44,186 bases of DNA from the NCBI RefSeq assembly GCF_023264675.1, contig NZ_JAHFVG010000046.1, forward strand, positions 1 through 44,186, given 5' to 3'. The DNA comes from Rhodococcus sp. (in: high G+C Gram-positive bacteria) (GTDB taxonomy: Bacteria > Actinomycetota > Actinomycetes > Mycobacteriales > Mycobacteriaceae). A model generated the notes under the pieces. It had not been told where the DNA came from, did not search any database, and saw only the letters and a program-made list of their open reading frames with translations. The position numbers were made by a program, and so were the translations under genes. The stretch's first letter is position 1; each line of letters opens with the position of its first letter. Positions 24,199 to 31,932 of the stretch are shown here, piece after piece.

Positions 24199-24203
24199 GC
24201 CGC

Positions 24204-25478
24204 TCAGCTCGCCTCGAGCGACCGACGGATCGCGTTGGCGGACTGCGGCCGTGACCACAGAAATCCTTGGGCGAGCGTGCAACCCAGCTCGATCGCGATG
24301 TCGGCCTGCTTGCGCGTTTCGACGCCCTCGATCACCATCGACAGGCCGAGATCCTGTGCCACCGACGAGAGCGCACGAAGCAGTGCCCGGCCGCGTTCGG
24401 TGTCGATGAAGCGCGTGAGGTGACCGTCGATCTTGATGCCGTCGGGTTCGAGCGTCACGAGGCGCTCCAGCGACGACCATCCGGATCCGAAATCGTCGAG
24501 CATCACTCGGAAACCGAGCGCGTGGACATCGTCGATGTGGCGCCTGATCAGCGGGCCGTCGCTCACCGACGACGTCTCGGTCAGTTCGAGTGATATCAGA
24601 CTCGGCGGCACCGACGACAACGACACAGCACTGTGGAGTTGGGAGACGGCGTCGGGATGGGAGAGGTGTCGGCCGGACAGATTGACGCACAGGCGAAGTC
24701 CCGGCCTGGTTCGATGCCAGATCTCGGCTTCCTTGACCGCAAGCCGGAGAACCTCGAGATCGATGTCGATGATCAACTCGCTCGACTCGGCGAACGGCAC
24801 GAAGTCTGCAGGCGAGACAAGCCCTCGCGTCGGGTGATGCCATCGCGCGAGCGCCTCGAACCCCACTGTTTCCTCGGTGCGGAGGTCGACGATCGACTGG
24901 AACCACGGCACGATCTGCCCCGCGAAGAGAGCCCCTGCCAAATCGTTGTCGTTGTCGAGTTTCGTCGCGGTGGAGCCCACCCGGCGATGCAGATCCAGCT
25001 GCTCTTCCAGCACCGCGCCGTACTGCTCGATTTCCTGGAGTTGACTGTCGCTCAGTTCCCGCGGCATGCGGTCGAGCAGGCACAACGTGCCGATCACCAT
25101 GCCCTCGCGCCCACGAAGCGGTACCGACGCGTAGGCGGCGACGCCGTTCTGATCGAGGATGCTGCGCTGGCGGATGGTTGCATCGATTCGGTTGCGGGTG
25201 ACCACGGCCGACTTACCGCTGCGCACGACGTCGTCGCACAGAGTCGTCGATCGTTCGACCGTCGCCATCGGGGGTCCACCGATGTTCACCAGTGTGTACT
25301 GAGTGGTCTCGTCGAGGACGTTGAGCTGCGCGATGGCGAATCCGACGCTCCGAGCAGCCAATTCCACGGTATTTCTCAGCGCGGGAGTGGTTGCTTCGAT
25401 ATCGAGGTACCGGCGCGCGGAATCACTCTGCCTGCGGGCCTGCGTACGGCGATTGGCCGAGGTCGCGTCGTGTTCCAT
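24204..25478 (-). CDS. GAF-EAL cyclic di-GMP phosphodiesterase
   Basis: The 424-residue soluble protein has an N-terminal GAF sensor domain (about 25-160, with VPLRGREGMVIGTLCLLD) and a C-terminal EAL domain. Catalytic residues are intact: EAL at 208-210, CVNLSG, ELTE, MLDDFGSG, IKIDG, IEGVET and QGFLWSRP. It should linearise cyclic di-GMP, with activity tuned by a small molecule or redox signal at the GAF domain. The start ATG follows a GGGAGG site. Its presence near the diguanylate cyclase gives a local make-and-break pair. Confidence 0.9.
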   Translation of the reverse strand: MEHDATSANRRTQARRQSDSARRYLDIEATTPALRNTVELAARSVGFAIAQLNVLDETTQYTLVNIGGPPMATVERSTTLCDDVVRSGKSAVVTRNRIDATIRQRSILDQNGVAAYASVPLRGREGMVIGTLCLLDRMPRELSDSQLQEIEQYGAVLEEQLDLHRRVGSTATKLDNDNDLAGALFAGQIVPWFQSIVDLRTEETVGFEALARWHHPTRGLVSPADFVPFAESSELIIDIDLEVLRLAVKEAEIWHRTRPGLRLCVNLSGRHLSHPDAVSQLHSAVSLSSVPPSLISLELTETSSVSDGPLIRRHIDDVHALGFRVMLDDFGSGWSSLERLVTLEPDGIKIDGHLTRFIDTERGRALLRALSSVAQDLGLSMVIEGVETRKQADIAIELGCTLAQGFLWSRPQSANAIRRSLEAS

Positions 25479-25577
25479 CCCGGCCTCCCGTCTACAGTGC
25501 GATCCGCGTCGAGCGGACAGCCGTCAGCTTAACGCGCCCTGACCTTCCGGAGACATGTATGAGTGCGACGAAAACCC

Positions 25578-26927
25578 TCAGAGGGAGGGCAGCCTGGTGT
25601 GCAGAAGCCGATGTCGCAGCACGGCCGCAGCGAGGCGAACACCCCCGGGAGAGGGAACGTCCGAGGTGAGGCCACGTCTGATGTCCGCGTAGGAAAACGC
25701 TCCGAGCGCGGTGAGCTCCGCGAGGACGGAGTCGGCGAGTGGCTCGACGTCGTGTGTGCGCGGAGGAGCCTCCAAGTGGGTCCACCCCTCCGCCACGAGC
25801 AGCGCCGAGCACAGTTCGGTGGTGTCGTGGGGCCGGTTCCCGCGAATCACCTCGGCGAGAACGACGTCGGCCGCGATGGTTTCCGGGTGGTACTCGGTGC
25901 CGACCAGTCGTGCCACCAGGCTGTTCCACAGGCGATCGGCACTGACGCCGCGAGAGCGGGCGGTGGGCAACAGTCTGCCGTGCTGTTTGCGCACGAGCCC
26001 AAGGCGAAGCAGCAGTCGGCGCGCAGTCAACACCGGAGCGGTGTCGAGTTCGGCGCCCGCCGGATAGGGCCACTCGCGCGGCGTCCACAGCGTCGCGACG
26101 GCCTTCTCCACCACGGAGTCCGGCAGGTACCCGGAGTCGGTCAAGGTGATGCCGTCGCCGACGAGCGCCAGCAGCCCTTCGAGCCTACGGACGCAGCCGT
26201 AATCGGGTTCCGATGCGGCATGCAGTTCCTCGGACAGTCCGCGGTACAGCTCCACACGCGGCGGACTGTAGTGAGTCCACAGACCGATTCGATGATCGAG
26301 CAGTTGTTCCAGCAGCACTCCGCCTGCCCGTTCGGTACGCAGCACCGCATCGACGACGCCGCGGCGCCTGGTGGAGAGCGCCTTGGCGCCGAGAGGTGGG
26401 CCGTGGAGTCGCGTCGGAGCGAATTCCCCTGCCACCGTCGCCACTTCGAGCGTTTCGCCGATCAGGTCGGCGATGGCCTTCTCGGCGCCCTCGGGTACGT
26501 CCTGCCAGGTGATCAGCTCGGTGTCGGTCGGCCCGATGCCGGAGTCGGCGACAGCCTCGTCGTATCGCTGCTGCCAGAGCGCGTCGGGCGCCGCCGCGAG
26601 GAGGGCCTCCGTCCGCGGACTACGTGCGATGTCGGCGTACCGCGCGTGCCCGAGCCTCGCGAGCAGCTCGGCGAGAGCGTTCGCGATGTCCTGCGCGCGC
26701 CCGGCATCGTCGGCGACGATTCTGAGGTCGACCCACAGAAATTTCTGCACGGAGTTCTGGGTCGGTCCGGCCGCAGGCGAGCCGGCCCGCAGTCCTTCCC
26801 ACCCGATCTGGGCATCCGCTGCGGTAGCGGGGTCGACCGAATCCAGGTACGAGAGGGCCGCAGCGACCGCGTCGTCGAGCCCGCTTCGGTCACCGCCGAT
26901 TCCGTCGTCGAATTCCACGTCGTCCAC
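25578..26927 (-). CDS. Conserved actinobacterial hypothetical protein, function unknown
   Basis: A 449-residue soluble protein from the GTG at 26925-26927. An ATG at 26990 would add 21 residues but lacks a ribosome binding site. The N-terminal half is acidic and Ala-rich. The C-terminal part contains LALVGDGITLTDSGYLPDSVVEKAV followed by RRLLLRLGLVRKQHGRLLPTARSRG, reminiscent of a helical module in actinobacterial pRiA4b ORF3-like proteins. That resemblance is from memory and weak. It is divergent from pitA with a PHO-box-like site between, so phosphate control is possible. Confidence 0.7.
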   Translation of the reverse strand: MDDVEFDDGIGGDRSGLDDAVAAALSYLDSVDPATAADAQIGWEGLRAGSPAAGPTQNSVQKFLWVDLRIVADDAGRAQDIANALAELLARLGHARYADIARSPRTEALLAAAPDALWQQRYDEAVADSGIGPTDTELITWQDVPEGAEKAIADLIGETLEVATVAGEFAPTRLHGPPLGAKALSTRRRGVVDAVLRTERAGGVLLEQLLDHRIGLWTHYSPPRVELYRGLSEELHAASEPDYGCVRRLEGLLALVGDGITLTDSGYLPDSVVEKAVATLWTPREWPYPAGAELDTAPVLTARRLLLRLGLVRKQHGRLLPTARSRGVSADRLWNSLVARLVGTEYHPETIAADVVLAEVIRGNRPHDTTELCSALLVAEGWTHLEAPPRTHDVEPLADSVLAELTALGAFSYADIRRGLTSDVPSPGGVRLAAAVLRHRLLHTRLPSL

Positions 26928-27013
26928 TGTTCCACAGCGACGGCGGATGATGCCCACGGAAGGCCGGGCGGCGGACGTGACCCACGCCATTCGCGAATCG
27001 GACAAATAGTGCA

Positions 27014-27035
27014 AACAGGTGAACGTGAGGTTAAC
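27014..27035 (-). promoter_or_regulatory. PHO-box-like direct repeat between pitA and the divergent hypothetical gene
   Basis: On the minus strand GTTAACCTCAC (27025-27035) is followed without a gap by GTTCACCTGTT (27014-27024), two 11-mers matching the direct-repeat unit of actinobacterial PHO boxes. The site is 81 bp upstream of the pitA start. The remaining intergenic DNA is AT-rich near 27077-27092 and contains AAATT-ATC-AATTT, possibly the promoter core. Confidence 0.55.
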
Positions 27036-27116
27036 GAAAGACATCGCGCAGTAACCCGAGGAGAACACTTCGAGCAAAATTATCAATTTCGAACCTTCAG
27101 GCCTCACAATTTTCCC

Positions 27117-28295
27117 GTGAGCGCAGAATTCCTAGTCCTGCTGGTGGTCGTCGTAACGGCACTGGCCTTCGACTTCACCAATGGTTTCCATGACACCGCC
27201 AACGCAATGGCGACGTCGATCGCGACGGGCGCCCTCAAGCCCAAGGTCGCGGTCACCCTGTCCGCGGTACTCAACCTCGTCGGCGCATTCCTTTCGGTGG
27301 AGGTGGCTGCCACTGTCGCGAAGGGCATCGTCAACCTCGGCGACACCGGCGGACAACCGCTGCTGACCATCATCTTCGCCGGGCTCGTCGGCGGCATCCT
27401 GTGGAACCTCGCAACGTGGCTCCTCGGAATCCCGTCCAGTAGCTCGCACGCCCTCTTCGGCGGCCTGATCGGCGCCACCATCGCCGGACTCGGCACGTCG
27501 GGCGTCATCTGGGACGGCGTGTGGAGCAAGATCGTGCTCCCCGCGGTCCTCGCACCCGTCGTCGCAGGCCTCGTCGCCACCGTCGGCACCTGGCTGATCT
27601 ACCGCATCACCAACGCTGTTCCCGAGAAGTCGAAGGAACGCGGATTCCGCTGGGGCCAGATCGGTTCCGCATCGCTCGTATCGCTTGCTCACGGCACCAA
27701 CGACGCCCAGAAGACGATGGGCGTCATCTTCCTGGCACTCGTCGCCTACGGCACCGTCACTCCCGATGCCGAGATGCCGCTCTGGGTGAAGTTCACCTGC
27801 GCACTCGCCATCGCACTCGGTACCTACCTCGGCGGTTGGCGCGTCATTCGCACGCTGGGCAAGGGCCTCGTCGAGATCGCCTCGCCCCAGGGCATGGCGG
27901 CCGAGTCCTCGTCCGCAGCCATCATCCTCACCTCTAGCCACCTCGGACTCCCGCTGTCCACCACTCAGGTCGCGACCGGCTCCATCCTCGGATCCGGTAT
28001 CGGCAAGCCGGGCGCAGCAGTGCGCTGGGGTGTAGCAGGCCGCATGGCCGTCGCCTGGGTCATCACGCTCCCGCTCGCCGGCATCGTCGGCGCAGCGTGC
28101 TGGTACCTCGCCGACATCGTCGGTGGACTACCCGGCATCCTCGTGGTCTTCGCCATCCTCGTCGCACTCGCTGCCCTCATGTACATGCGGTCGCGTCGTG
28201 AGCCGATCGACCCCGACAACGTCAACGCAGAGTGGGACGGCGGACTCGTTCCCGCCGACGCCAAGGCCACTCCCGATTCCCCCGCGAAGGTCTGA
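27117..28295 (+). CDS. pitA: Low-affinity inorganic phosphate transporter PitA
   Basis: PiT-family secondary transporter for metal-phosphate or phosphate with protons. From the GTG at 27117 it has 392 residues and about ten transmembrane helices. The two inverted PiT signatures are FDFTNGFHDTANAMATSIAT near the N-terminus and SLAHGTNDAQKTMGVIFLAL in the second half, together with GIPSSSSHALFGGLIGA and GLPLSTTQVATGSILGSG. The C-terminal tail is acidic. It heads a plus-strand run through the small membrane gene, both DUF3349 genes and menE, matching Rv0545c-Rv0542c. Confidence 0.94.
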   Translation: MSAEFLVLLVVVVTALAFDFTNGFHDTANAMATSIATGALKPKVAVTLSAVLNLVGAFLSVEVAATVAKGIVNLGDTGGQPLLTIIFAGLVGGILWNLATWLLGIPSSSSHALFGGLIGATIAGLGTSGVIWDGVWSKIVLPAVLAPVVAGLVATVGTWLIYRITNAVPEKSKERGFRWGQIGSASLVSLAHGTNDAQKTMGVIFLALVAYGTVTPDAEMPLWVKFTCALAIALGTYLGGWRVIRTLGKGLVEIASPQGMAAESSSAAIILTSSHLGLPLSTTQVATGSILGSGIGKPGAAVRWGVAGRMAVAWVITLPLAGIVGAACWYLADIVGGLPGILVVFAILVALAALMYMRSRREPIDPDNVNAEWDGGLVPADAKATPDSPAKV

Positions 28296-28302
28296 CAAGT
28301 AA

Positions 28303-28590
28303 ATGGAAACCCTCAAGCACACCCTCGACTCGCTGTGGCAGGTAGTTCTCGTCGGACTTCTGCTCGGCGCAGGCCTGCCCGCGATCTTCGCTTTCGGACT
28401 CAAGGCGTTGTCCGTCGGTGAAACACCCGACGATGCAACAGGCACCACCAAGGTCGCCACAGCTCGGCCCGCAATTGCCACGGCCGCCGCTGTTCTCTGC
28501 TTCGCCGTCGTCGTCGTCGCGATCGTCGCCGGAATCCTCTTCATCATGAAGAGCTTCCTCGACAGCACTTTCGGCATCTCCGTCTTCTGA
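28303..28590 (+). CDS. Small conserved membrane protein downstream of pitA
   Basis: The 95-residue protein has two transmembrane helices (about 11-32 and 62-88) joined by a short polar loop containing SVGETPDDATGTTK. It starts seven bases after pitA and is in the position of Rv0544c. No motif indicates a function; a subunit or modulator of the phosphate transporter is possible on context alone. Confidence 0.78.
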   Translation: METLKHTLDSLWQVVLVGLLLGAGLPAIFAFGLKALSVGETPDDATGTTKVATARPAIATAAAVLCFAVVVVAIVAGILFIMKSFLDSTFGISVF

Positions 28591-28625
28591 CGCCACCTCC
28601 GTTCCTTACCTGCAGAGGATCACCA

Positions 28626-28952
28626 ATGACCGAGACCACCACATTTCCCGCCTCCGTCCTCGAGTGGCTGCGCGCCGGCTACCCCGAGGGCGTACCTCCC
28701 AAGGACCGCTTCCCGCTCGTCGCCTTGCTACGCCGCGCCGAACTGACCGACTCCCAGGTTCAAGAAGTAGTCCTCTCGCTCGTCTCGCCTGTCGGCGGCG
28801 CACTGGAAGACGGTGCTATCACCACCGACGAGATCACCGAATTCATCCGCGAGACCGTCGACCACGACCCGACCACCGAGGACGTCGCTCGCGTCTCGGC
28901 ACGTCTCGCTGCCGGTGGTTGGCCTCTCGCAGATCCGTCTTCGCTGACGTAG
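28626..28952 (+). CDS. DUF3349 domain protein (copy 1)
   Basis: This 108-residue soluble helical protein is of the DUF3349 family. Diagnostic parts are VLEWLRAGYPEGVPPKDRFPLVALLRR at the start, ITTDEITEFIRETVDHDPTTEDVARVSARLAAGGWPLADP at the end. The fold is a small helical bundle of unknown role, conserved near menE in mycobacteria (Rv0543c). An AGAGGAT site precedes the ATG. The TAG stop is immediately followed by the ATG of a second, related gene. Confidence 0.85.
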   Translation: MTETTTFPASVLEWLRAGYPEGVPPKDRFPLVALLRRAELTDSQVQEVVLSLVSPVGGALEDGAITTDEITEFIRETVDHDPTTEDVARVSARLAAGGWPLADPSSLT

Positions 28953-29267
28953 ATGGCTGTACCTTCATTTCTCAACTCGATACTCGACTGGTTGCGCGTC
29001 GGGTATCCCGAGGGAGTTCCGGACGCGGATTACATTCCGCTGCTGGCGCTGCTGACACGACGACTGTCGGACGACGAAGTCCAGGCCGTGATGGATGCGC
29101 TCATCGCGGACGGACAGATTCCGGTGGACAAAGCAGGGATCGCGGTGACCATCACCAAGGTCACCAACGAGATGCCTCGCGACGAGGACATCGCGAGGGT
29201 CAGATCGAGATTGGCTTCGGGTGGATGGCCCCTTGCCGATCCGTTCACGATCGAGGCATCCGACTAA
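28953..29267 (+). CDS. DUF3349 domain protein (copy 2)
   Basis: A 104-residue paralogue of the preceding protein, sharing ILDWLRVGYPEGVPDADYIPLLALL at the start and DEDIARVRSRLASGGWPLADP at the end, with a diverged middle. It starts directly after the stop of copy 1 with no gap, so its translation depends on read-through. The pair looks like a tandem duplication; at identical places only about 40 percent of residues agree by eye, so it is not recent. Confidence 0.85.
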   Translation: MAVPSFLNSILDWLRVGYPEGVPDADYIPLLALLTRRLSDDEVQAVMDALIADGQIPVDKAGIAVTITKVTNEMPRDEDIARVRSRLASGGWPLADPFTIEASD

Positions 29268-29276
29268 ACTCACCGG

Positions 29277-30422
29277 GTGCTCGAAGAACTACAGATTCCA
29301 TCAGGACGGGCCGTGGCAGATATTCTGCCGCGGCTCGTTTCCGTAGTGCAGGGCAACTCTCCTGCCGTCCTCCCGGTTCCCGCAGGCGACGCCCGCGAGG
29401 CCGATCGCCTGCGTGACGCCCTCGCCCCCGGCACACCCATCACCGACGAGGCTGCACTGGTCGTCGCGACGTCCGGCACCACCGGCACCCCCAAGGGCGC
29501 CATGCTGTCGGCCTCGGCGCTGCGGGCAAGCGGCACCGCGACGCACGATCGACTCGGCGGGCCTGGCTCCTGGCTGCTCGCGCTCCCGGCACACCACATC
29601 GCGGGAATGCAGGTACTGCTGCGGAGCGTCCTCGCGGGCACCGAACCCGTCGTCGTCGATGTGTCGACGGGTTTCGATCCGCGCGACCTGCCGTCGGCGA
29701 TCGCGTCGATGTCCGGACGCCGGTACACCTCGCTGGTGCCCACTCAGCTGGTCAAGGTTCTCGACGATCCCGCGGCGACCGAGGCACTGGCCTCGCTCGA
29801 CGCGGTGCTCCTGGGCGGCGCAGCGGCGCCGATCCCCCTGCGCGAGCGGGCTGCCGCTGCCGGAATCACGATCGTGCGCACGTACGGCATGAGCGAGACC
29901 GCGGGCGGATGCGTGTACGACGGTGTGCCGTTGAGCGGCGTCCAGGTCAGGATCGACAGGGGTCGGGTGATTCTCGGCGGGGCGACGGTTGCTCTCGGCT
30001 ACCGAGGGATGCCCGATCATCCGGCGTTCGCCGAGCCGGGTTGGTTCCGCACCGACGACGCCGGTGTAGCCCCGGGTGGTGTGCTGTCGGTCCAGGGCAG
30101 GCTCGACGAAGCCATCACGACCGGCGGCCTCACTGTCGTACCCCAGGTCGTGGAAGCAGCCCTCGCGACGCATCCAGCGGTACGCGAGTGCGCTGTCGTC
30201 GGTCTCGCAGACGACCGCCTGGGCCACCGTGTCGTGGCAGCGGTGGTGGCGGCATCGACTCTCACGCTCGCGGAGTTGCGCGCGCACGTCACGGAGACGC
30301 TCGACCCCACTGCTGCGCCCCGAGAGCTGTATCTGGTGGACGCTCTGCCCGTCCGAGGTCCGGGAAAGCTGGATCGCGCGCGTCTGCGGGACATGCTCGC
30401 GGACCTCGTACCGTCTCGGTAG
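29277..30422 (+). CDS. menE: o-Succinylbenzoyl-CoA ligase MenE
   Basis: MenE activates o-succinylbenzoate with ATP and CoA. The 381-residue AMP-forming ligase has the P-loop-like TSGTTGTPKG at 65-74, LPAHHIAGMQVLL, the A5 motif YGMSETAGG and the C-terminal ITTGGLTVVPQVVE and PVRGPGKLDRARL, where the catalytic lysine of the C-domain lies. It is shorter than enterobacterial MenE but normal for mycobacterial orthologues. The GTG start at 29277 follows the DUF3349 gene by nine bases, and the run from pitA is probably one operon. Confidence 0.93.
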   Translation: MLEELQIPSGRAVADILPRLVSVVQGNSPAVLPVPAGDAREADRLRDALAPGTPITDEAALVVATSGTTGTPKGAMLSASALRASGTATHDRLGGPGSWLLALPAHHIAGMQVLLRSVLAGTEPVVVDVSTGFDPRDLPSAIASMSGRRYTSLVPTQLVKVLDDPAATEALASLDAVLLGGAAAPIPLRERAAAAGITIVRTYGMSETAGGCVYDGVPLSGVQVRIDRGRVILGGATVALGYRGMPDHPAFAEPGWFRTDDAGVAPGGVLSVQGRLDEAITTGGLTVVPQVVEAALATHPAVRECAVVGLADDRLGHRVVAAVVAASTLTLAELRAHVTETLDPTAAPRELYLVDALPVRGPGKLDRARLRDMLADLVPSR

Positions 30423-30431
30423 GTTCAGCGG

Positions 30432-31061
30432 GTGAAGAATCGACCAGCGGGAGCTCTCGTCGCGGCACTGGTCGGCGCCGGAGCACTCGTCGGGGCCGGG
30501 GCTGCCGTGGTGTGGCATGTCGCGATTCCCGCCGGGCAGGTCGGTTACTCGAACTCCAGACCGAACTGGTTGCCCACGTCGCTGTATTTCGTCGGGGCAG
30601 GCGTTCTCGTCGCGCTGATCGTGTCGTCGTTCCTCGTCGACGCGGGCCTTCGACTTCGGGTGAACCGGCGTGAACCGCGGATCGCGCTGTTCGCGCTCCT
30701 GACCGTCCTCGGCGGTGTGCTCGGCGCGGGCGCAGCGGCAGCGTGGACGCACTGGCCCCCGCAGCAACCGACCCCGGGCGCTGCTCTTGTGGTTACATCG
30801 TCTGCCGGACCAGTGTATTGGGAGCGCGTCGTGCCTGAATCAGGCACGGCCAGTGCTGACACGGCTATCGCCGATCGCACCGAGATCGTCGCCGAGACGC
30901 TTCACGGATGGGTGTCCGATGATGTGACAGCGCTGTTTCGCCCCGTCGTCGAGCATCCGTGGTTGATCTTCCCCCTGGGAGGCGCCCTGATCGCCGGTGC
31001 GCTCGCGCTGTCACTGAGCCTCCGTGACGTCCGACTGACCGGCCGAACCCTGTCCGAATAG
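30432..31061 (+). CDS. Conserved membrane protein of unknown function
   Basis: The 209-residue protein has about four transmembrane helices (near 7-30, 48-69, 84-106 and 176-196) and an extracytoplasmic region between the third and fourth containing PVYWERVVPESGTASAD and TEIVAETLHGWVSDDV. No family is recognised. It starts with GTG at 30432, nine bases after menE, and ends before the PIG-L gene, so it is probably read from the same transcript. Confidence 0.7.
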   Translation: MKNRPAGALVAALVGAGALVGAGAAVVWHVAIPAGQVGYSNSRPNWLPTSLYFVGAGVLVALIVSSFLVDAGLRLRVNRREPRIALFALLTVLGGVLGAGAAAAWTHWPPQQPTPGAALVVTSSAGPVYWERVVPESGTASADTAIADRTEIVAETLHGWVSDDVTALFRPVVEHPWLIFPLGGALIAGALALSLSLRDVRLTGRTLSE

Positions 31062-31094
31062 GACGTGGAAAGACTTCCGTGCAAACATTTCCGG

Positions 31095-31871
31095 ATGAGC
31101 ACACTGGTCTGCTTCCATGCGCATCCCGATGACGAGGTTTTCACGACCGGCGGGATCATGCGCCTCGCTGCGAATGCGGGTCACCGCGTCGTGTTGGTGA
31201 CGGCCACCGACGGCGCGCTGGGTGAATTCCCGGAGGGCATTCTGAGTCATGGCCAGAGTTTGGCCGAGCGCCGTAAAGAGGAGTTGGCGAAGTCGGCAGA
31301 TGCACTCGGAGTCGACCGCGTCGTCATGTTGCACTACGCGGACTCGGGAATGGCGGGTACGGCCGAGAACGACATCCCCGACGCTTTCTGCAACGTCGAC
31401 GTCGACGAGGCTGCGGCCACGCTCGCCGCCGTGCTCACGGAGGAGAACGCGGATGTGGTGACCATCTACGATCCGAACGGCGGTTACGGGCATCCCGACC
31501 ACATCAAGGTGCACTTCGTCGGTCTTCGTGCCGCCGAGATGGCCGGGGTGAAGAACGTCTACGAGACGACCACGAACCGCGACCACATGAAGCGCCTCCT
31601 CGAAGCGAACCCCAAGTGGTCCGAGGAGGGCACGACTCCTCCGGACATCGACACGTTCGGGCTGCCGGAGTCGGAGATCACCACCGTCGTCGACGTCAGC
31701 TCGGTCATGGACGCCAAGCGCCGTGCGATGGAGGCTCACGAGACTCAGGTCGGTGACTTCGGACCGTTCCTGCAGATGCCGCTCGACCAGCTGACGATGG
31801 CGTTCGGCCACGAGTGGTTCCGCCGCATCGGCGCTGCTCCAGGCCTCACGGAGACCGAACTGCCGCTGTAG
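31095..31871 (+). CDS. PIG-L family deacetylase (LmbE-like)
   Basis: From the ATG at 31095 the protein has 258 residues. It shows the zinc motif AHPDDE at 9-14, the family segment GHRVVLVTATDGALGEFPEG and a second metal ligand pair in GGYGHPDHIKVH. Relatives remove acetyl groups from N-acetylglucosamine-containing substrates; in actinobacteria these include the mycothiol enzymes MshB and Mca. The sequence does not obviously match either, so the substrate is unassigned. An upstream GTG at 31065 would extend it by ten residues but is less likely. Confidence 0.85.
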   Translation: MSTLVCFHAHPDDEVFTTGGIMRLAANAGHRVVLVTATDGALGEFPEGILSHGQSLAERRKEELAKSADALGVDRVVMLHYADSGMAGTAENDIPDAFCNVDVDEAAATLAAVLTEENADVVTIYDPNGGYGHPDHIKVHFVGLRAAEMAGVKNVYETTTNRDHMKRLLEANPKWSEEGTTPPDIDTFGLPESEITTVVDVSSVMDAKRRAMEAHETQVGDFGPFLQMPLDQLTMAFGHEWFRRIGAAPGLTETELPL

Positions 31872-31882
31872 GACAGCCGCCC

Positions 31883-31923
31883 GCAAGACTCGTGCAAGCG
31901 CCGTGCAAGCGGGCGGGTTCACT
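31883..31923 (+). promoter_or_regulatory. Candidate SARP operator and promoter of the ABC exporter
   Basis: Three GCAAG cores start at 31883, 31894 and 31905, exactly 11 bp apart; the last two lie in identical CGTGCAAGCG units. SARP regulators bind such 11-bp-period heptamer repeats, with the last one eight bases before the -10 box. Here TTCACT (31918-31923) falls exactly eight bases after the last GTGCAAG heptamer, ten bases before the ATG. A SARP-type regulator is encoded 1.8 kb away. Confidence 0.5.
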
Positions 31924-31932
31924 GTTGTCGGC

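Noticed and set aside
25554..25568. CATGTATGAGTGCGA resembling one arm of the dispersed hairpin
   Set aside because: It has a two-base insertion and no matching second arm, so chance similarity is more likely than a decayed copy.
25563..27116. Long plus-strand extension in frame with pitA
   Set aside because: It lies antisense to the 449-residue hypothetical gene, and PiT-family proteins start at the GTG near 27117, which leaves the PHO-box-like site in noncoding DNA.
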